From assembly GCF_001421415.1 (NCBI RefSeq), contig NZ_LMKH01000035.1, positions 412,957 to 476,956 of the forward strand: 64,000 nucleotides of DNA, given 5' to 3'. This document shows, in pieces, positions 8,246-16,832 of this stretch. The notes beneath the pieces are model-generated. The model did no database searches and was not told the DNA's origin. It saw only the letters and a program-made list of their open reading frames with translations. This DNA comes from Sphingomonas sp. Leaf208. Its GTDB lineage: Bacteria; Pseudomonadota; Alphaproteobacteria; Sphingomonadales; Sphingomonadaceae. Position 1 is the first letter of the stretch; the number at the start of each line of letters is the position of its first letter. A program made the translations under genes and the position numbers.

Positions 8246-9643
8246 TCAGGTAGCGGCCAAGGCGTCGACCATTCCCGCCGCCAGCACGCTCAGCGTGTCG
8301 TCGCGGGCGCCCATCACCACGATCCGGTCGCCCGGCCGTGCCTCCGCGACCAGCGCCGCGGCGGCCTCGGCGCGGTCGGCGATGTGCCGCGCGTCCCGGC
8401 CACCCTCGACGATCTGCCCGACGATGTCCGCGCTGGTGACCTCCCGCGCGACCGTCCCGCCGTAATAGGCGGGGTCGGGCAGGACGAGCACGTCGTCCTC
8501 CGCCATCCGCTCGACGAACGTAGCGACGAGCTCGCGCCCCATGACCTTCAACGGCCCATAGCCATGCGGCTGGAAGAACAGCAGCAATCGACCGGGAAAC
8601 GCGTGGAGTGTGTCGAGCGTGGCGGCGATCTTGTCCGGGTTGTGCCCGAAGTCATCGATCACCGCGACCCCGCCTGCCTCCCCGACGAAGTCGAAGCGAC
8701 GACGCAGCCCCGTGAACCCGGCAATCGCCTTCACCGCATCGGCCAACGATACGTCCGCCGCCATCGCCGCCCCGATCGCAGCCAGCGCATTCGACACGTT
8801 ATGCCGCCCAGGTACGGCGAGCTTCACCGGCGTCCGCACGCCGCGCGAGACGATGTCGAAGCGGATCGCGAACGGCTCCGGCTTAAGATTCTCGGCACGC
8901 AGATCGGCAGACGCATCGATCGCAAACGTCGTCACCTGACCCCGCGGCAGCCGCGCCGCGAGCGCCACCGCATCTGGATCGTTCGCGTTCACCACCGCCG
9001 TCTCGGCCTTCGCGACGAAGTCCCCGAACAGCACGCGCAGTTCCTCCAGCGACTTGTGGTCGAGGCTGACGTTGTTGAGCACCGCGATCTTCGGCGCATA
9101 GCCCGCGATCGATCCGTCGCTCTCGTCGACCTCGCTGACGAACGCCTCGCCCTCGCCGACCAGCGCGCTCGCGAACGGGGCGTCGGGGGTAGCGAAGTTC
9201 TTCATCACCGCGCCATTCATCACCGTCGGATCGCGCCCGACGGCATGCAGAATCCACCCGATCATCCCGGTGACGGTCGACTTACCGCTCGTCCCCGCGA
9301 CACCGATCGGCAACCGGCTGTCATTGAACAGCGACGCCAGCATTGCCGCACGGGTCGAGCGGGTACAGCCGAGCGCATCCGCCGCGATCATGTCCGGCAC
9401 GCTCGCCTCAATCGCCGCGGAGGCGATCACGATCTGGTCGGCCGAGACGATCCCGCTGCCGTCCTGCGGGAACAGCGAGACGCCCTTCGCGGCGAGGTCG
9501 TCGAACTTCGCAGGCACCCGGCCCTGGTCGAGGTTGCGGTCCGAGCCCGCGACGGTCGCGCCGCGGCCGGCGAGGATCATCGCGAGCGGCATCATGCCGC
9601 TGCCGCCGATGCCGACGAAGAAACAGGGTTTGCTGATATCCAT
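8246..9643 (-). CDS. Mur ligase family protein, probably the murein-recycling ligase Mpl
   Basis: A 465-residue ATP-dependent Mur ligase. The N-terminal nucleotide-binding fold is FFVGIGGSGMMPLA, the P-loop GTSGKST is at 117-123, and there is a central EVDESDGS and C-terminal ligase domain. MurC (adds L-Ala to UDP-MurNAc) and Mpl (re-attaches recovered tripeptide) share this architecture. Mpl is favoured because the gene is away from any division cluster and diverges from an LD-carboxypeptidase gene 52 bases away, the enzyme supplying tripeptide. The start at 9643 begins the conserved fold; an upstream extension is not supported. Confidence 0.72.
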   Translation of the reverse strand: MDISKPCFFVGIGGSGMMPLAMILAGRGATVAGSDRNLDQGRVPAKFDDLAAKGVSLFPQDGSGIVSADQIVIASAAIEASVPDMIAADALGCTRSTRAAMLASLFNDSRLPIGVAGTSGKSTVTGMIGWILHAVGRDPTVMNGAVMKNFATPDAPFASALVGEGEAFVSEVDESDGSIAGYAPKIAVLNNVSLDHKSLEELRVLFGDFVAKAETAVVNANDPDAVALAARLPRGQVTTFAIDASADLRAENLKPEPFAIRFDIVSRGVRTPVKLAVPGRHNVSNALAAIGAAMAADVSLADAVKAIAGFTGLRRRFDFVGEAGGVAVIDDFGHNPDKIAATLDTLHAFPGRLLLFFQPHGYGPLKVMGRELVATFVERMAEDDVLVLPDPAYYGGTVAREVTSADIVGQIVEGGRDARHIADRAEAAAALVAEARPGDRIVVMGARDDTLSVLAAGMVDALAAT

Positions 9644-9695
9644 CGGCCCGCGATATGGGCGGTTTGGTAACGGGGCAAGGTCGGGAACACGAACA

Positions 9696-10511
9696 ATGCG
9701 CATCGGTGTCCTCGCCGCGTCGAGCCGGACCAATCCTGCGGCAATTGCCAGGATCACCGCCTACGCCGCCACTGCGTTCCCGGAAGTCGAACTCGTCTTC
9801 CACCCGCAATGCCTGGAGACCGATGGCCATTTCGCGGGCTCGGACTTTCGGCGGGCGGCGGCGTTCCTCGAATACGCCAACGATCCGGCGTTCGATGCGA
9901 TCTGGTTCCTGCGCGGCGGCTATGGCTCGAACCGCATCCTGGCGATGGTCATGCCCGAACTCGGCCGCGCCGCTCGCCACAAGACCTATCTCGGCTATTC
10001 GGACGTAGGCTTCCTGCTCGGCGCACTCTACGCCCGGCGGATCGGGCGGCCGGTACACGGTCCGATGGTCAGCGACATCAACCGCCACGACGGCGAGGCG
10101 ACCGTCGCGCGCTCGCTCGGCTGGATGGTGCGCGGTGATCGGGCGGGGCTGGAGCCGGGGCTGAATGGGCAACCGTCGGCCGCCTTCAACCTGAGTATCC
10201 TCACGTCGCTGATCGGCACGCCGTGGCTGCCCGACCTGACCGATCACGTGCTGATCGTCGAGGAGGTGTCCGAACCGATGTACGCGATCGATCGCATGCT
10301 GTTCATAGTCGCCAACGCCACGCAGTTGAAGGGCATCGCCGGCCTGCGCCTCGGCGCCGTGACCGCGGTCCAGGAGAACGATCCACCCTGGGGCGAGACG
10401 CTCGATTACATGATGGTGCGGTGGAGCCGCGACATGGGCGTGCCGTATCTCGGTCGCGCGGAAGTCGGCCACACGCAGGCAAACCATGTCGTCCCGTTCG
10501 GGGTGGCGTGA
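9696..10511 (+). CDS. LD-carboxypeptidase (peptidase family S66)
   Basis: A 271-residue serine carboxypeptidase that removes the terminal D-Ala from murein tetrapeptides in the cytoplasm during cell-wall recycling. The S66 features are visible: FLRGGYGSNR near 71-80, YSDVGFL with nucleophile Ser102, EE at 189-190 within LIVEEVSEP, and EVGH with His259, giving the Ser-Glu-His triad. It diverges from the Mur-ligase gene across a 52-base shared promoter region. The start at 9696 begins the Rossmann-like MRIGVLAASS. Confidence 0.88.
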   Translation: MRIGVLAASSRTNPAAIARITAYAATAFPEVELVFHPQCLETDGHFAGSDFRRAAAFLEYANDPAFDAIWFLRGGYGSNRILAMVMPELGRAARHKTYLGYSDVGFLLGALYARRIGRPVHGPMVSDINRHDGEATVARSLGWMVRGDRAGLEPGLNGQPSAAFNLSILTSLIGTPWLPDLTDHVLIVEEVSEPMYAIDRMLFIVANATQLKGIAGLRLGAVTAVQENDPPWGETLDYMMVRWSRDMGVPYLGRAEVGHTQANHVVPFGVA

Positions 10512-10586
10512 CGTTCGACCCCGGCTTGCCTATATAGGGTGTGCGACTGCATAAGCCGCGGCTCTTCCAACACCAGAAAGTCCTCC

Positions 10587-12578
10587 ATGTCCGTCATGTT
10601 CCGAATCACGCTGCCCGACGGTTCCGTCCGCGAGGTTGCGCCCGGGACTACCCCCGCGGATGTCGCCGCCGCGATCGGGCCGGGCCTCGCCAAGGCCGCG
10701 CTCGCCGCACGCATCGACGGGCAGGTGCGCGATCTCAACCGACCGTTTGAGGGCGACACCGCGCTCGCGCTGGTGACCGCGCGCGACGAGGCGGATGCGC
10801 TGGAGCTCGTCCGCCACGATCTTGCGCACGTCATGGCCGAAGCGGTGCAGCACCTCTTCCCCGGCACGCAGATCACTTTTGGCCCTGCGACCGACGATGG
10901 CTTCTATTACGACTTCGCGCCGAAGGACCGCCCCTTCACCGAGGAGGACCTGCCCGCGATCGAAGCCGAGATGCGCGCGATCATCGCCCGGAACGAGCCG
11001 TTCCTGCGCGAGGTTTGGTCGCGCCAGCAGCTGATCGACCGCTGGACGCAGCAGGGCGAGAGCTTCAAGGCCGAATGGGCCGCCGAACTGCCCGAGGGCG
11101 AGGAACTGACGATCTACCGCCAGGGCGAGTGGCTCGACATGTGCCGCGGGCCGCACATGGCCTCGACCGGGAAGCTCGACCCCGCCGCGTTCAAGCTCAC
11201 GCGCGTCAGCGGTGCGTATTGGCGCGGCGACCAGAAGAACGCGATGCTGAGCCGAATCTACGGCACCGGTTGGCTCAACAAGAAGCAGCTCGACCAGCAT
11301 CTCTTCCGCCTAGAGGAAGCCGCCAAGCGCGATCACCGCAAGATTGGCGCGGAGATGGACCTGTTCCACCTCCAGTCCGAGGCACAGGGGTCGGTGTTCT
11401 GGCATCCCAACGGCTTCGTGCTCTGGCGCCAGCTGGAGGCGTATATGCGCCGTCGCCTCGACGCCGCCGACTATGCTGAGGTCAAGACCCCGCAGCTGAT
11501 GGACGCCAAGCAGTGGGAGCAGTCTGGCCACTGGGGCAAGTACCGCGAGAACATGTTCGTCGTGCCCGACGAGATCCCGAACGGCGAGGATGAGGGCGCA
11601 GTCCTGTCCGGCAACGGCGAGCTGATGGCGCTCAAGCCGATGAACTGCCCCGCGCACGTGCTGATCTTCAAGCAGGGGATCAAATCCTACCGAGACCTGC
11701 CGATCCGGATGGCCGAGTTCGGCTGCTGCCACCGCAACGAGCCGCACGGTGCGCTGCACGGCATCATGCGCGTCCGCCAGTTCACGCAGGACGACGCGCA
11801 TATCTTCGTCCGCGAAGACCAGCTGGTCGAGGAAGTGCGCAAGTTCTGCGAGCTGCTCAACAGCGTCTACAAGGACCTGGGCTTCGAAGACTATGCGGTG
11901 AAGCTCGCGCTGCGCCCCGAGAAGCGGTTCGGCGAAGATTCGATGTGGGACAAGGCCGAGGCGGAACTGCGCGAGGCGGTGATTCAGTCGGGCCTGAGCG
12001 ACACGATCAAGGCGAACTTCGAGGAACTGCCGGGTGAGGGCGCGTTCTATGCGCCGAAGCTCGAATTCCACCTGACCGACGCGATCGGCCGGACGTGGCA
12101 GGTCGGCACGATCCAGTCGGACCGCGTGCTGCCCGAGCGACTCGACGCGTCGTACGTTGGCGCGGACGGCGAGCGGCACCGCCCGGTCATGCTCCACCGC
12201 GCGATCCTCGGTACGTTCGAGCGCTTCATCGGCATCCTAATCGAGCATCATGCTGGCCGATTCCCACTCTGGCTGGCGCCGGTACAGGCGGTCGTGGCGA
12301 CGATCGTGTCGGATGCTGACGACTATGCACTTGAGGTTGCGGCGAAGCTGAAGGCGGCGGGCATCCGCGTCGAAACGGACCTGCGCAACGAGAAGATCAA
12401 CTACAAGGTGCGCGAGCACAGCCTGGCGAAAGTGCCGAATCTGCTGGTCGTCGGCAAGCGCGAGGCCGAGGAGGGCAAGGTCGCGCTGCGCACGCTCGGC
12501 AGCCAGGCCCAGACCATCCTGACGCTCGACGAGGCCATCGCGCGTCTTGCGGACGAGGCTCGCGCACCCGATATGTGA
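10587..12578 (+). CDS. thrS: threonyl-tRNA synthetase
   Basis: A 663-residue class II synthetase charging tRNA-Thr. Domain order is normal: TGS domain (1-60, MFRITLPDGSVREVAPG), editing domain with HDLAHVMAEAVQHLF and DDGFYYDF, catalytic core with NCPAH and RMAEFG, and the anticodon-binding domain from about 560. Zinc-site Cys/His residues are in place. The start at 10587 begins the TGS domain. infC follows after about 80 bases, the usual alphaproteobacterial arrangement. Confidence 0.97.
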   Translation: MSVMFRITLPDGSVREVAPGTTPADVAAAIGPGLAKAALAARIDGQVRDLNRPFEGDTALALVTARDEADALELVRHDLAHVMAEAVQHLFPGTQITFGPATDDGFYYDFAPKDRPFTEEDLPAIEAEMRAIIARNEPFLREVWSRQQLIDRWTQQGESFKAEWAAELPEGEELTIYRQGEWLDMCRGPHMASTGKLDPAAFKLTRVSGAYWRGDQKNAMLSRIYGTGWLNKKQLDQHLFRLEEAAKRDHRKIGAEMDLFHLQSEAQGSVFWHPNGFVLWRQLEAYMRRRLDAADYAEVKTPQLMDAKQWEQSGHWGKYRENMFVVPDEIPNGEDEGAVLSGNGELMALKPMNCPAHVLIFKQGIKSYRDLPIRMAEFGCCHRNEPHGALHGIMRVRQFTQDDAHIFVREDQLVEEVRKFCELLNSVYKDLGFEDYAVKLALRPEKRFGEDSMWDKAEAELREAVIQSGLSDTIKANFEELPGEGAFYAPKLEFHLTDAIGRTWQVGTIQSDRVLPERLDASYVGADGERHRPVMLHRAILGTFERFIGILIEHHAGRFPLWLAPVQAVVATIVSDADDYALEVAAKLKAAGIRVETDLRNEKINYKVREHSLAKVPNLLVVGKREAEEGKVALRTLGSQAQTILTLDEAIARLADEARAPDM

Positions 12579-12661
12579 TCTGACGGGGCCGGCTTTCCGA
12601 GCGCGGGTTTCTGCGCTATACGCCGGCCCAAATATTGTCAGAAACTTCAGGAGCAAACCCC

Positions 12662-13207
12662 ATACGTCCTCCCACGATGCGCCGGCCGATGCAGACGCCC
12701 GCAATGAACGGCCCGCGATTCAACGAATTCATCCAGAGCCAGAAGGTCCGCGTGATCGATCACGAGGGCGAGAATCTGGGCGTGATGTACACGCGCGAAG
12801 CGATCGAGCAGGCAGCCGAGCATGGCCTCGACCTGGTCGAAGTGTCGCCTAACGCCGATCCGCCCGTCGCCAAGTTCCTCGATGTTGGCAAGTTCAAGTA
12901 CGAGGCGCAGAAGAAGGCGAACCTCGCACGCAAGTCGCAGAAGACGCAGGAGATCAAGGAGATCAAGATGCGTCCGAACATTGACGACCATGACTACGAC
13001 ACGAAGATGAAGAAGGTGAACGACTTCATCGGCGAGGGCGACAAGGTCAAGATCACGCTGCGCTTCCGCGGTCGCGAACTCAGCCACGGCCAGCTCGGCA
13101 TGAACCTGTTGAAGCGCGTCCAAGACGACGTCGCGGAGATCGCCAAGATTGAGGCGTATCCCCGCATGGAAGGCCGCCAGATGCTGATGGTGCTCGCACC
13201 GAAGTGA
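12662..13207 (+). CDS. infC: translation initiation factor IF-3, apparently with an ATA start codon
   Basis: About 181 residues with the full IF3 fold: GPRFNEFIQSQKVRVIDHEG at the N-terminus, DLVEVSPNADPPVAKF, the lysine-rich linker, and C-terminal KVKITLRFRGRELSH. IF3 checks start codons on the 30S subunit. AGGAG at 12649-12653 is eight bases before an in-frame ATA at 12662. The first ATG, 12677, has no purine-rich site at proper distance. IF3 genes are known for rare start codons (AUU in E. coli) used for autoregulation, so ATA is plausible here. A conservative annotation would start at 12677. Confidence 0.93.
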   Translation: MRPPTMRRPMQTPAMNGPRFNEFIQSQKVRVIDHEGENLGVMYTREAIEQAAEHGLDLVEVSPNADPPVAKFLDVGKFKYEAQKKANLARKSQKTQEIKEIKMRPNIDDHDYDTKMKKVNDFIGEGDKVKITLRFRGRELSHGQLGMNLLKRVQDDVAEIAKIEAYPRMEGRQMLMVLAPK

Positions 13208-13243
13208 TGGCGTAGCGGCTTAGGCCGCTACCACGAGATTTGA

Positions 13244-13279
13244 GGCTGGTCAGTCCTGATGGACTGGCCAGCCTTTTTT
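13244..13279 (+). terminator. rho-independent terminator after infC
   Basis: A 13-bp stem (GGCTGGTCAGTCC with its complement, one G-U pair) with loop TGAT is followed by six Ts. A second perfect 8-bp hairpin (GTAGCGGC/GCCGCTAC, 13212-13231) lies between it and the infC stop. Confidence 0.92.
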
Positions 13280-13340
13280 GTTTGTCGGTACTGGGTGTCT
13301 GGTTGCTCGCATCTAGCGCCCGACTTCCGGCTCCTGTGAG

Positions 13341-13450
13341 ATTCCGGGGCCGTATGCATTGGTTCAAACGGGATGTGCGGGCTTCCCTCCTACCGGTGAG
13401 GCGGGTTGCCGGATGCGCAACCTGAGAAGCCTCGTTCGATAGGCCGGAAT
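13341..13450. other. candidate structured RNA or DNA element in the TonB-receptor leader
   Basis: No protein is credible here. Nested complementary segments are visible: ATTCCGG (13341) with CCGGAAT (13444), GGCTTC (13380) with GAAGCC (13426), CCTC with GAGG (13386/13398) and GGTTGC (13404) with GCAACC (13417). Together they would give a branched fold of about 110 bases. It does not match the riboswitch, 6S, SRP or RNase P consensus elements I know. Fold significance was not computed. Confidence 0.3.
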
Positions 13451-13578
13451 TGCTCAAATTCCCTTTCCAAGTAGCCGACGGATGGTTCGTATCCACGGCC
13501 GGTGCTCAGAATGCAGCGCTATTTCCTGTCTTCCAGCCGAACCCAGCACTCCCGGGTCGCGCGGGCCCATGGCAACCA

Positions 13579-13595
13579 AGTTTCAATTTGAAACT
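13579..13595. promoter_or_regulatory. 17-bp perfect palindrome upstream of the TonB receptor
   Basis: AGTTTCAATTTGAAACT: eight-base arms around one T. It is AT-rich against a GC-rich background and lies 159 bases before the receptor start, so it is a likely operator for a dimeric regulator, which is inference. Confidence 0.5.
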
Positions 13596-13648
13596 AGGGT
13601 TTGCTGTTTGTACTATGTGGCGGTTTGGAGACACAATGTTCAAAAATA

Positions 13649-13668
13649 GATTTCCGTATGCGGAAATC
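13649..13668. promoter_or_regulatory. palindrome GATTTCCG-N4-CGGAAATC in the receptor leader
   Basis: Perfect eight-base arms around TATG, about 85 bases upstream of the receptor start. It could be a second operator or an mRNA hairpin. Confidence 0.42.
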
Positions 13669-13715
13669 GCTAGACGTGAAGGGTGGAATATCTCTACCTA
13701 ACGGCCAAACCATAA

Positions 13716-13733
13716 GTTCGAAAACATTCGAAC
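13716..13733. promoter_or_regulatory. palindrome GTTCGAA-N4-TTCGAAC in the receptor leader
   Basis: Perfect seven-base arms around AACA, ending five bases before the AGGGAG ribosome binding site. It could limit translation as a hairpin or be an operator. Confidence 0.42.
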
Positions 13734-13753
13734 ACGTCAGGGAGAGAATGCCG

Positions 13754-16666
13754 ATGCGTATGACCGCATATCTGTTGTCCGCCGTCGCGACTGCGGCCAT
13801 CGTCACGCCGGCATTCGCGCAACAGGCGACGTCCACCGTCGAAGCGCAGGCTTCGCCCTCGCAGGGTACTGCCAACGCATCGGTTGCCGGTCAGACTAAC
13901 GCTGCAACGGACGCCGACACCACGCGGGCGGCAAGTGCCAACGCCGGGATTCAGGGTAACGCCAGCGACATCGTCATCACCGCGACGCGCCGTTCCGAGC
14001 GTTTGTCGAACGTGCCAATCGCGGTTTCGGCGGTCGGTCAGGAAGCGCTTCAGAATTCGGGCGGCAGTGACATCCGCTCGCTCAACCAGCTTGCGCCGTC
14101 GTTGCTGATCTCGTCGACCGGTAACGAATCGAACGCGTCCGCGCGTATTCGCGGAATCGGTACGGTCGGCGACAATCCCGGCCTCGAAAGCTCGGTCGCG
14201 GTCTTCATCGACGGTGTCTATCGCAGCCGCACCGGCGTCGGTCTCAACGAACTGGGCGAGATCGACCGCGTCGAAGTTCTTCGCGGACCGCAGGGCACAT
14301 TGTTCGGGCGCAACGCTTCTGCAGGTCTCATCAATATCATCACACGGTCGCCCGAGTTCGACTGGCATGGCAACGCCGAGGCGACTTACGGCAATTACGA
14401 CCAGAAGCGGCTTGCAGGCGGCATCACCGGGCCGCTGATCGCCGACACGCTCGCCTTCCGGGTCGACGGCGTCTACGTGAATCGCAACGGCTTCTACAAG
14501 AACGTCACGGCAGCCAACGGCAGCGAGAGCCGCGTCAACGACCGCGATCGGTATTTCGTCCGCGGCCAGTTGCTGTTCAAGCCGACCGATACCCTGAGCT
14601 TCCGCCTGATCGGCGATTATTCGCACCGCAAGGAAAGCTGCTGCGGTGCGGTCTATTACAACCAGGTCGAGACAACCGATCCCACCCCGAACGCAGCCGG
14701 CGTCGCGCCGTTCTTCGCCACTGTCAACACCGATGGCGCGGTCACGAACAACACGACGAACCGCATCGTCGACATCCTGCGGCGCCAGGGCGCGGTGTTC
14801 CCGCTAGCCGGCAACACGCCTGATCCGTTCAGCCGCGACGTCGCAATCACGCCCGGCCAGACCTTCCGGAATACGACCAAGGATTACGGCGGCTCGCTGC
14901 AGGCCGACTGGGATCTCGGTGGCGCGACGTTGACGTCGATCACTGCGTATCGCCAGTACAAGTCGGGCAATGCGGGCGATGTCGATTATACCAATGTCGA
15001 CCTCACGCACCGTGCGGCGGACGGCAATGCCTACCGCCAGTTCAAGACCTTCACGCAGGAAGCGCGCCTCCAAGGTTCGCTGTTCAACGACAAGCTCGAC
15101 TGGCTGGTCGGCGGCTTCTACTCGAACGAGAAACTGAAGCTGGTCGATAACGTCGTCTTCGGCGCGCAATACGGGCAGTTTGCTGCCTGCCGCCTCGTCG
15201 CAACGGTCAGCCCGAATGCCGTGCTGCAGAACCAGAACAACCCAGGCTGCATGAGCGCGGCCGGACGCGCGACAATTGCCGGCGCCTTTGGCCCGGCTGG
15301 CGGCCTGATCACGTCGGCGCTCGATCGCTTGACCGGTGGGGTCGGTCTCGGTGGCGGGGTCAACAACGTCGGCGACTCCGGCTCGATCTATCGCCAGAAG
15401 AGCGAGAACTACGCGTTCTTCACACACAACATCCTGCATCTGACCGACACGTTGTCGCTGACCGGCGGTCTTCGCTACACGCACGAAACGAAGAAGTTCA
15501 ACGCGAAGTTCAACAACAACAACACGGTCTGCCCGATCCAGCAGGCGGCTCTCGCTCCCCTCACGCAGTCGCAGAGCGGCGCCACGGCGTTCGCGCAGGG
15601 CATCGTGACCTTGACCTGCACCGGCAACTCCAGCCCGGCGTTGAACGCGCTCAGCCTCAACGACAGCTTCGGCGACGGCGAGTTCACCGGCACGGCGGTC
15701 CTGTCGTGGAAGCCGTTCACCAAGCTGCTGACCTACGCGTCGTTCGCCAAGGGCTACAAGGCGGGCGGCTACAACCTCGACCGTTCGGATCTCGGCGGGG
15801 TAAACGGCGTGCTCACGCCGCGGACCAATGCCGACGCACCGGGCCTGCGCTTCAACGCCGAGAAGGTGAACAATTACGAGCTCGGGGCGAAGTTCAACAC
15901 GCGCGGCTTCACGTTCAACGTCGCGGCGTTCCGCGAGGAGTTCACCGACTTCCAGCTCAACACCTTTAACGGCTCGATCTTCGTCGTGCAGAACATCGAA
16001 GCGTGCAAGGACAGCCTGGGCGGCCTCGATAGCGACAACGGGTTCAATCCGGTCACTGGTGCGCAGACCGGAGGGTGCCCAACCAACCGTTCGAAGAAGC
16101 CGGGCGTGATCTCACAGGGCGTCGAGCTGGAAGCGACGATGTCGCCGATCAAGCAGGTCACGTTCACGGCAGGCTATACCTATGCGGATACCCATTTCCG
16201 CAAGAACCTGATCGGCAGCTCGACCACCGGCGAGCCGCTCGACCGCGCACTCTTCCTGCTGCCGGGCAGCCAGTTGTCGAACGCCCCCAAGAACGTCGTC
16301 ACGACGTCGTTCGCCTGGACACCGGATCTCGGCTCGAACGGCATGTCGGGGCTGATCTATGTCGATAGCCGCCTGTCGTCGGACTATAATACTGGTTCCG
16401 ATCTGGCGCCGGAGAAGAAGCAGGACGGCTTCGCCGTGGTGAATGCCCGCGTTGGCCTGCGCGGCAAGGACCAGGCTTGGGCACTCGAGTTCTGGGCACA
16501 GAATGTGTTCAACAAGAACTACATCCAGGTCGCGTTCAACACGCCGTTCCAGGGTGCCGGGTCGTCGGCCAACGTCGCAGCCTATGGTGGCACCGGCAAC
16601 GCGCTCTACTCGGCATTCCTCGCCGAGCCACGCACCTACGGCCTGACGCTGCGCTCGCGCTTCTGA
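13754..16666 (+). CDS. TonB-dependent outer-membrane receptor
   Basis: A receptor of about 970 residues that imports a ligand across the outer membrane using TonB energy. The signal peptide ends at TPAFAQQ (about residue 22). An unusually long Ala/Thr/Asn-rich stretch (about 40 residues) precedes the plug, which starts at DIVITATRR and has RGIGTVG, VFIDGVYRS and VEVLRGPQGTLFGRNA. The beta-barrel runs to a terminal Phe (LTLRSRF). The ATG at 13754 lies nine bases after AGGGAG; an ATG at 13748 is only three bases away from it. No partner gene reveals the substrate. It is flanked by terminators on both sides. Confidence 0.93.
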   Translation: MRMTAYLLSAVATAAIVTPAFAQQATSTVEAQASPSQGTANASVAGQTNAATDADTTRAASANAGIQGNASDIVITATRRSERLSNVPIAVSAVGQEALQNSGGSDIRSLNQLAPSLLISSTGNESNASARIRGIGTVGDNPGLESSVAVFIDGVYRSRTGVGLNELGEIDRVEVLRGPQGTLFGRNASAGLINIITRSPEFDWHGNAEATYGNYDQKRLAGGITGPLIADTLAFRVDGVYVNRNGFYKNVTAANGSESRVNDRDRYFVRGQLLFKPTDTLSFRLIGDYSHRKESCCGAVYYNQVETTDPTPNAAGVAPFFATVNTDGAVTNNTTNRIVDILRRQGAVFPLAGNTPDPFSRDVAITPGQTFRNTTKDYGGSLQADWDLGGATLTSITAYRQYKSGNAGDVDYTNVDLTHRAADGNAYRQFKTFTQEARLQGSLFNDKLDWLVGGFYSNEKLKLVDNVVFGAQYGQFAACRLVATVSPNAVLQNQNNPGCMSAAGRATIAGAFGPAGGLITSALDRLTGGVGLGGGVNNVGDSGSIYRQKSENYAFFTHNILHLTDTLSLTGGLRYTHETKKFNAKFNNNNTVCPIQQAALAPLTQSQSGATAFAQGIVTLTCTGNSSPALNALSLNDSFGDGEFTGTAVLSWKPFTKLLTYASFAKGYKAGGYNLDRSDLGGVNGVLTPRTNADAPGLRFNAEKVNNYELGAKFNTRGFTFNVAAFREEFTDFQLNTFNGSIFVVQNIEACKDSLGGLDSDNGFNPVTGAQTGGCPTNRSKKPGVISQGVELEATMSPIKQVTFTAGYTYADTHFRKNLIGSSTTGEPLDRALFLLPGSQLSNAPKNVVTTSFAWTPDLGSNGMSGLIYVDSRLSSDYNTGSDLAPEKKQDGFAVVNARVGLRGKDQAWALEFWAQNVFNKNYIQVAFNTPFQGAGSSANVAAYGGTGNALYSAFLAEPRTYGLTLRSRF

Positions 16667-16681
16667 TCGGGTGATTGAATG

Positions 16682-16718
16682 AAAAGCCGGCGCGCAGTTC
16701 GCTGCGGGCCGGCTTTTT
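16682..16718 (+). terminator. rho-independent terminator after the TonB receptor
   Basis: A-run, GCCGGC stem, TTCG tetraloop region, GCCGGC, then five Ts. The A-run on the other side could make it work in both directions, for glnD as well. Confidence 0.9.
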
Positions 16719-16741
16719 CGTGCTCGTGCTCCCTGAAAACC

Positions 16742-16825
16742 CCGGTTCTCCTGCAAACGCAGGGGCCCAGGATTACAGGCGCTACGCTCTGTTACCCTGG
16801 ACTCCTGTCCTCGCGGGAGAACCGG
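16742..16825. repeat. diverged inverted-repeat element related to family A
   Basis: Outer arms CCGGTTCTCC and GGGAGAACCGG, inner CCCAGG/CCCTGG, with a middle insertion relative to the 53-bp family. It ends seven bases from the glnD stop codon. Confidence 0.65.
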
Positions 16826-16832
16826 AAGCGCG

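Noticed and set aside
13341..13450. Cobalamin or other known riboswitch before the TonB receptor
   Set aside because: The conserved GCCACTG-type and other core boxes are not found, so only an unnamed structure is reported.
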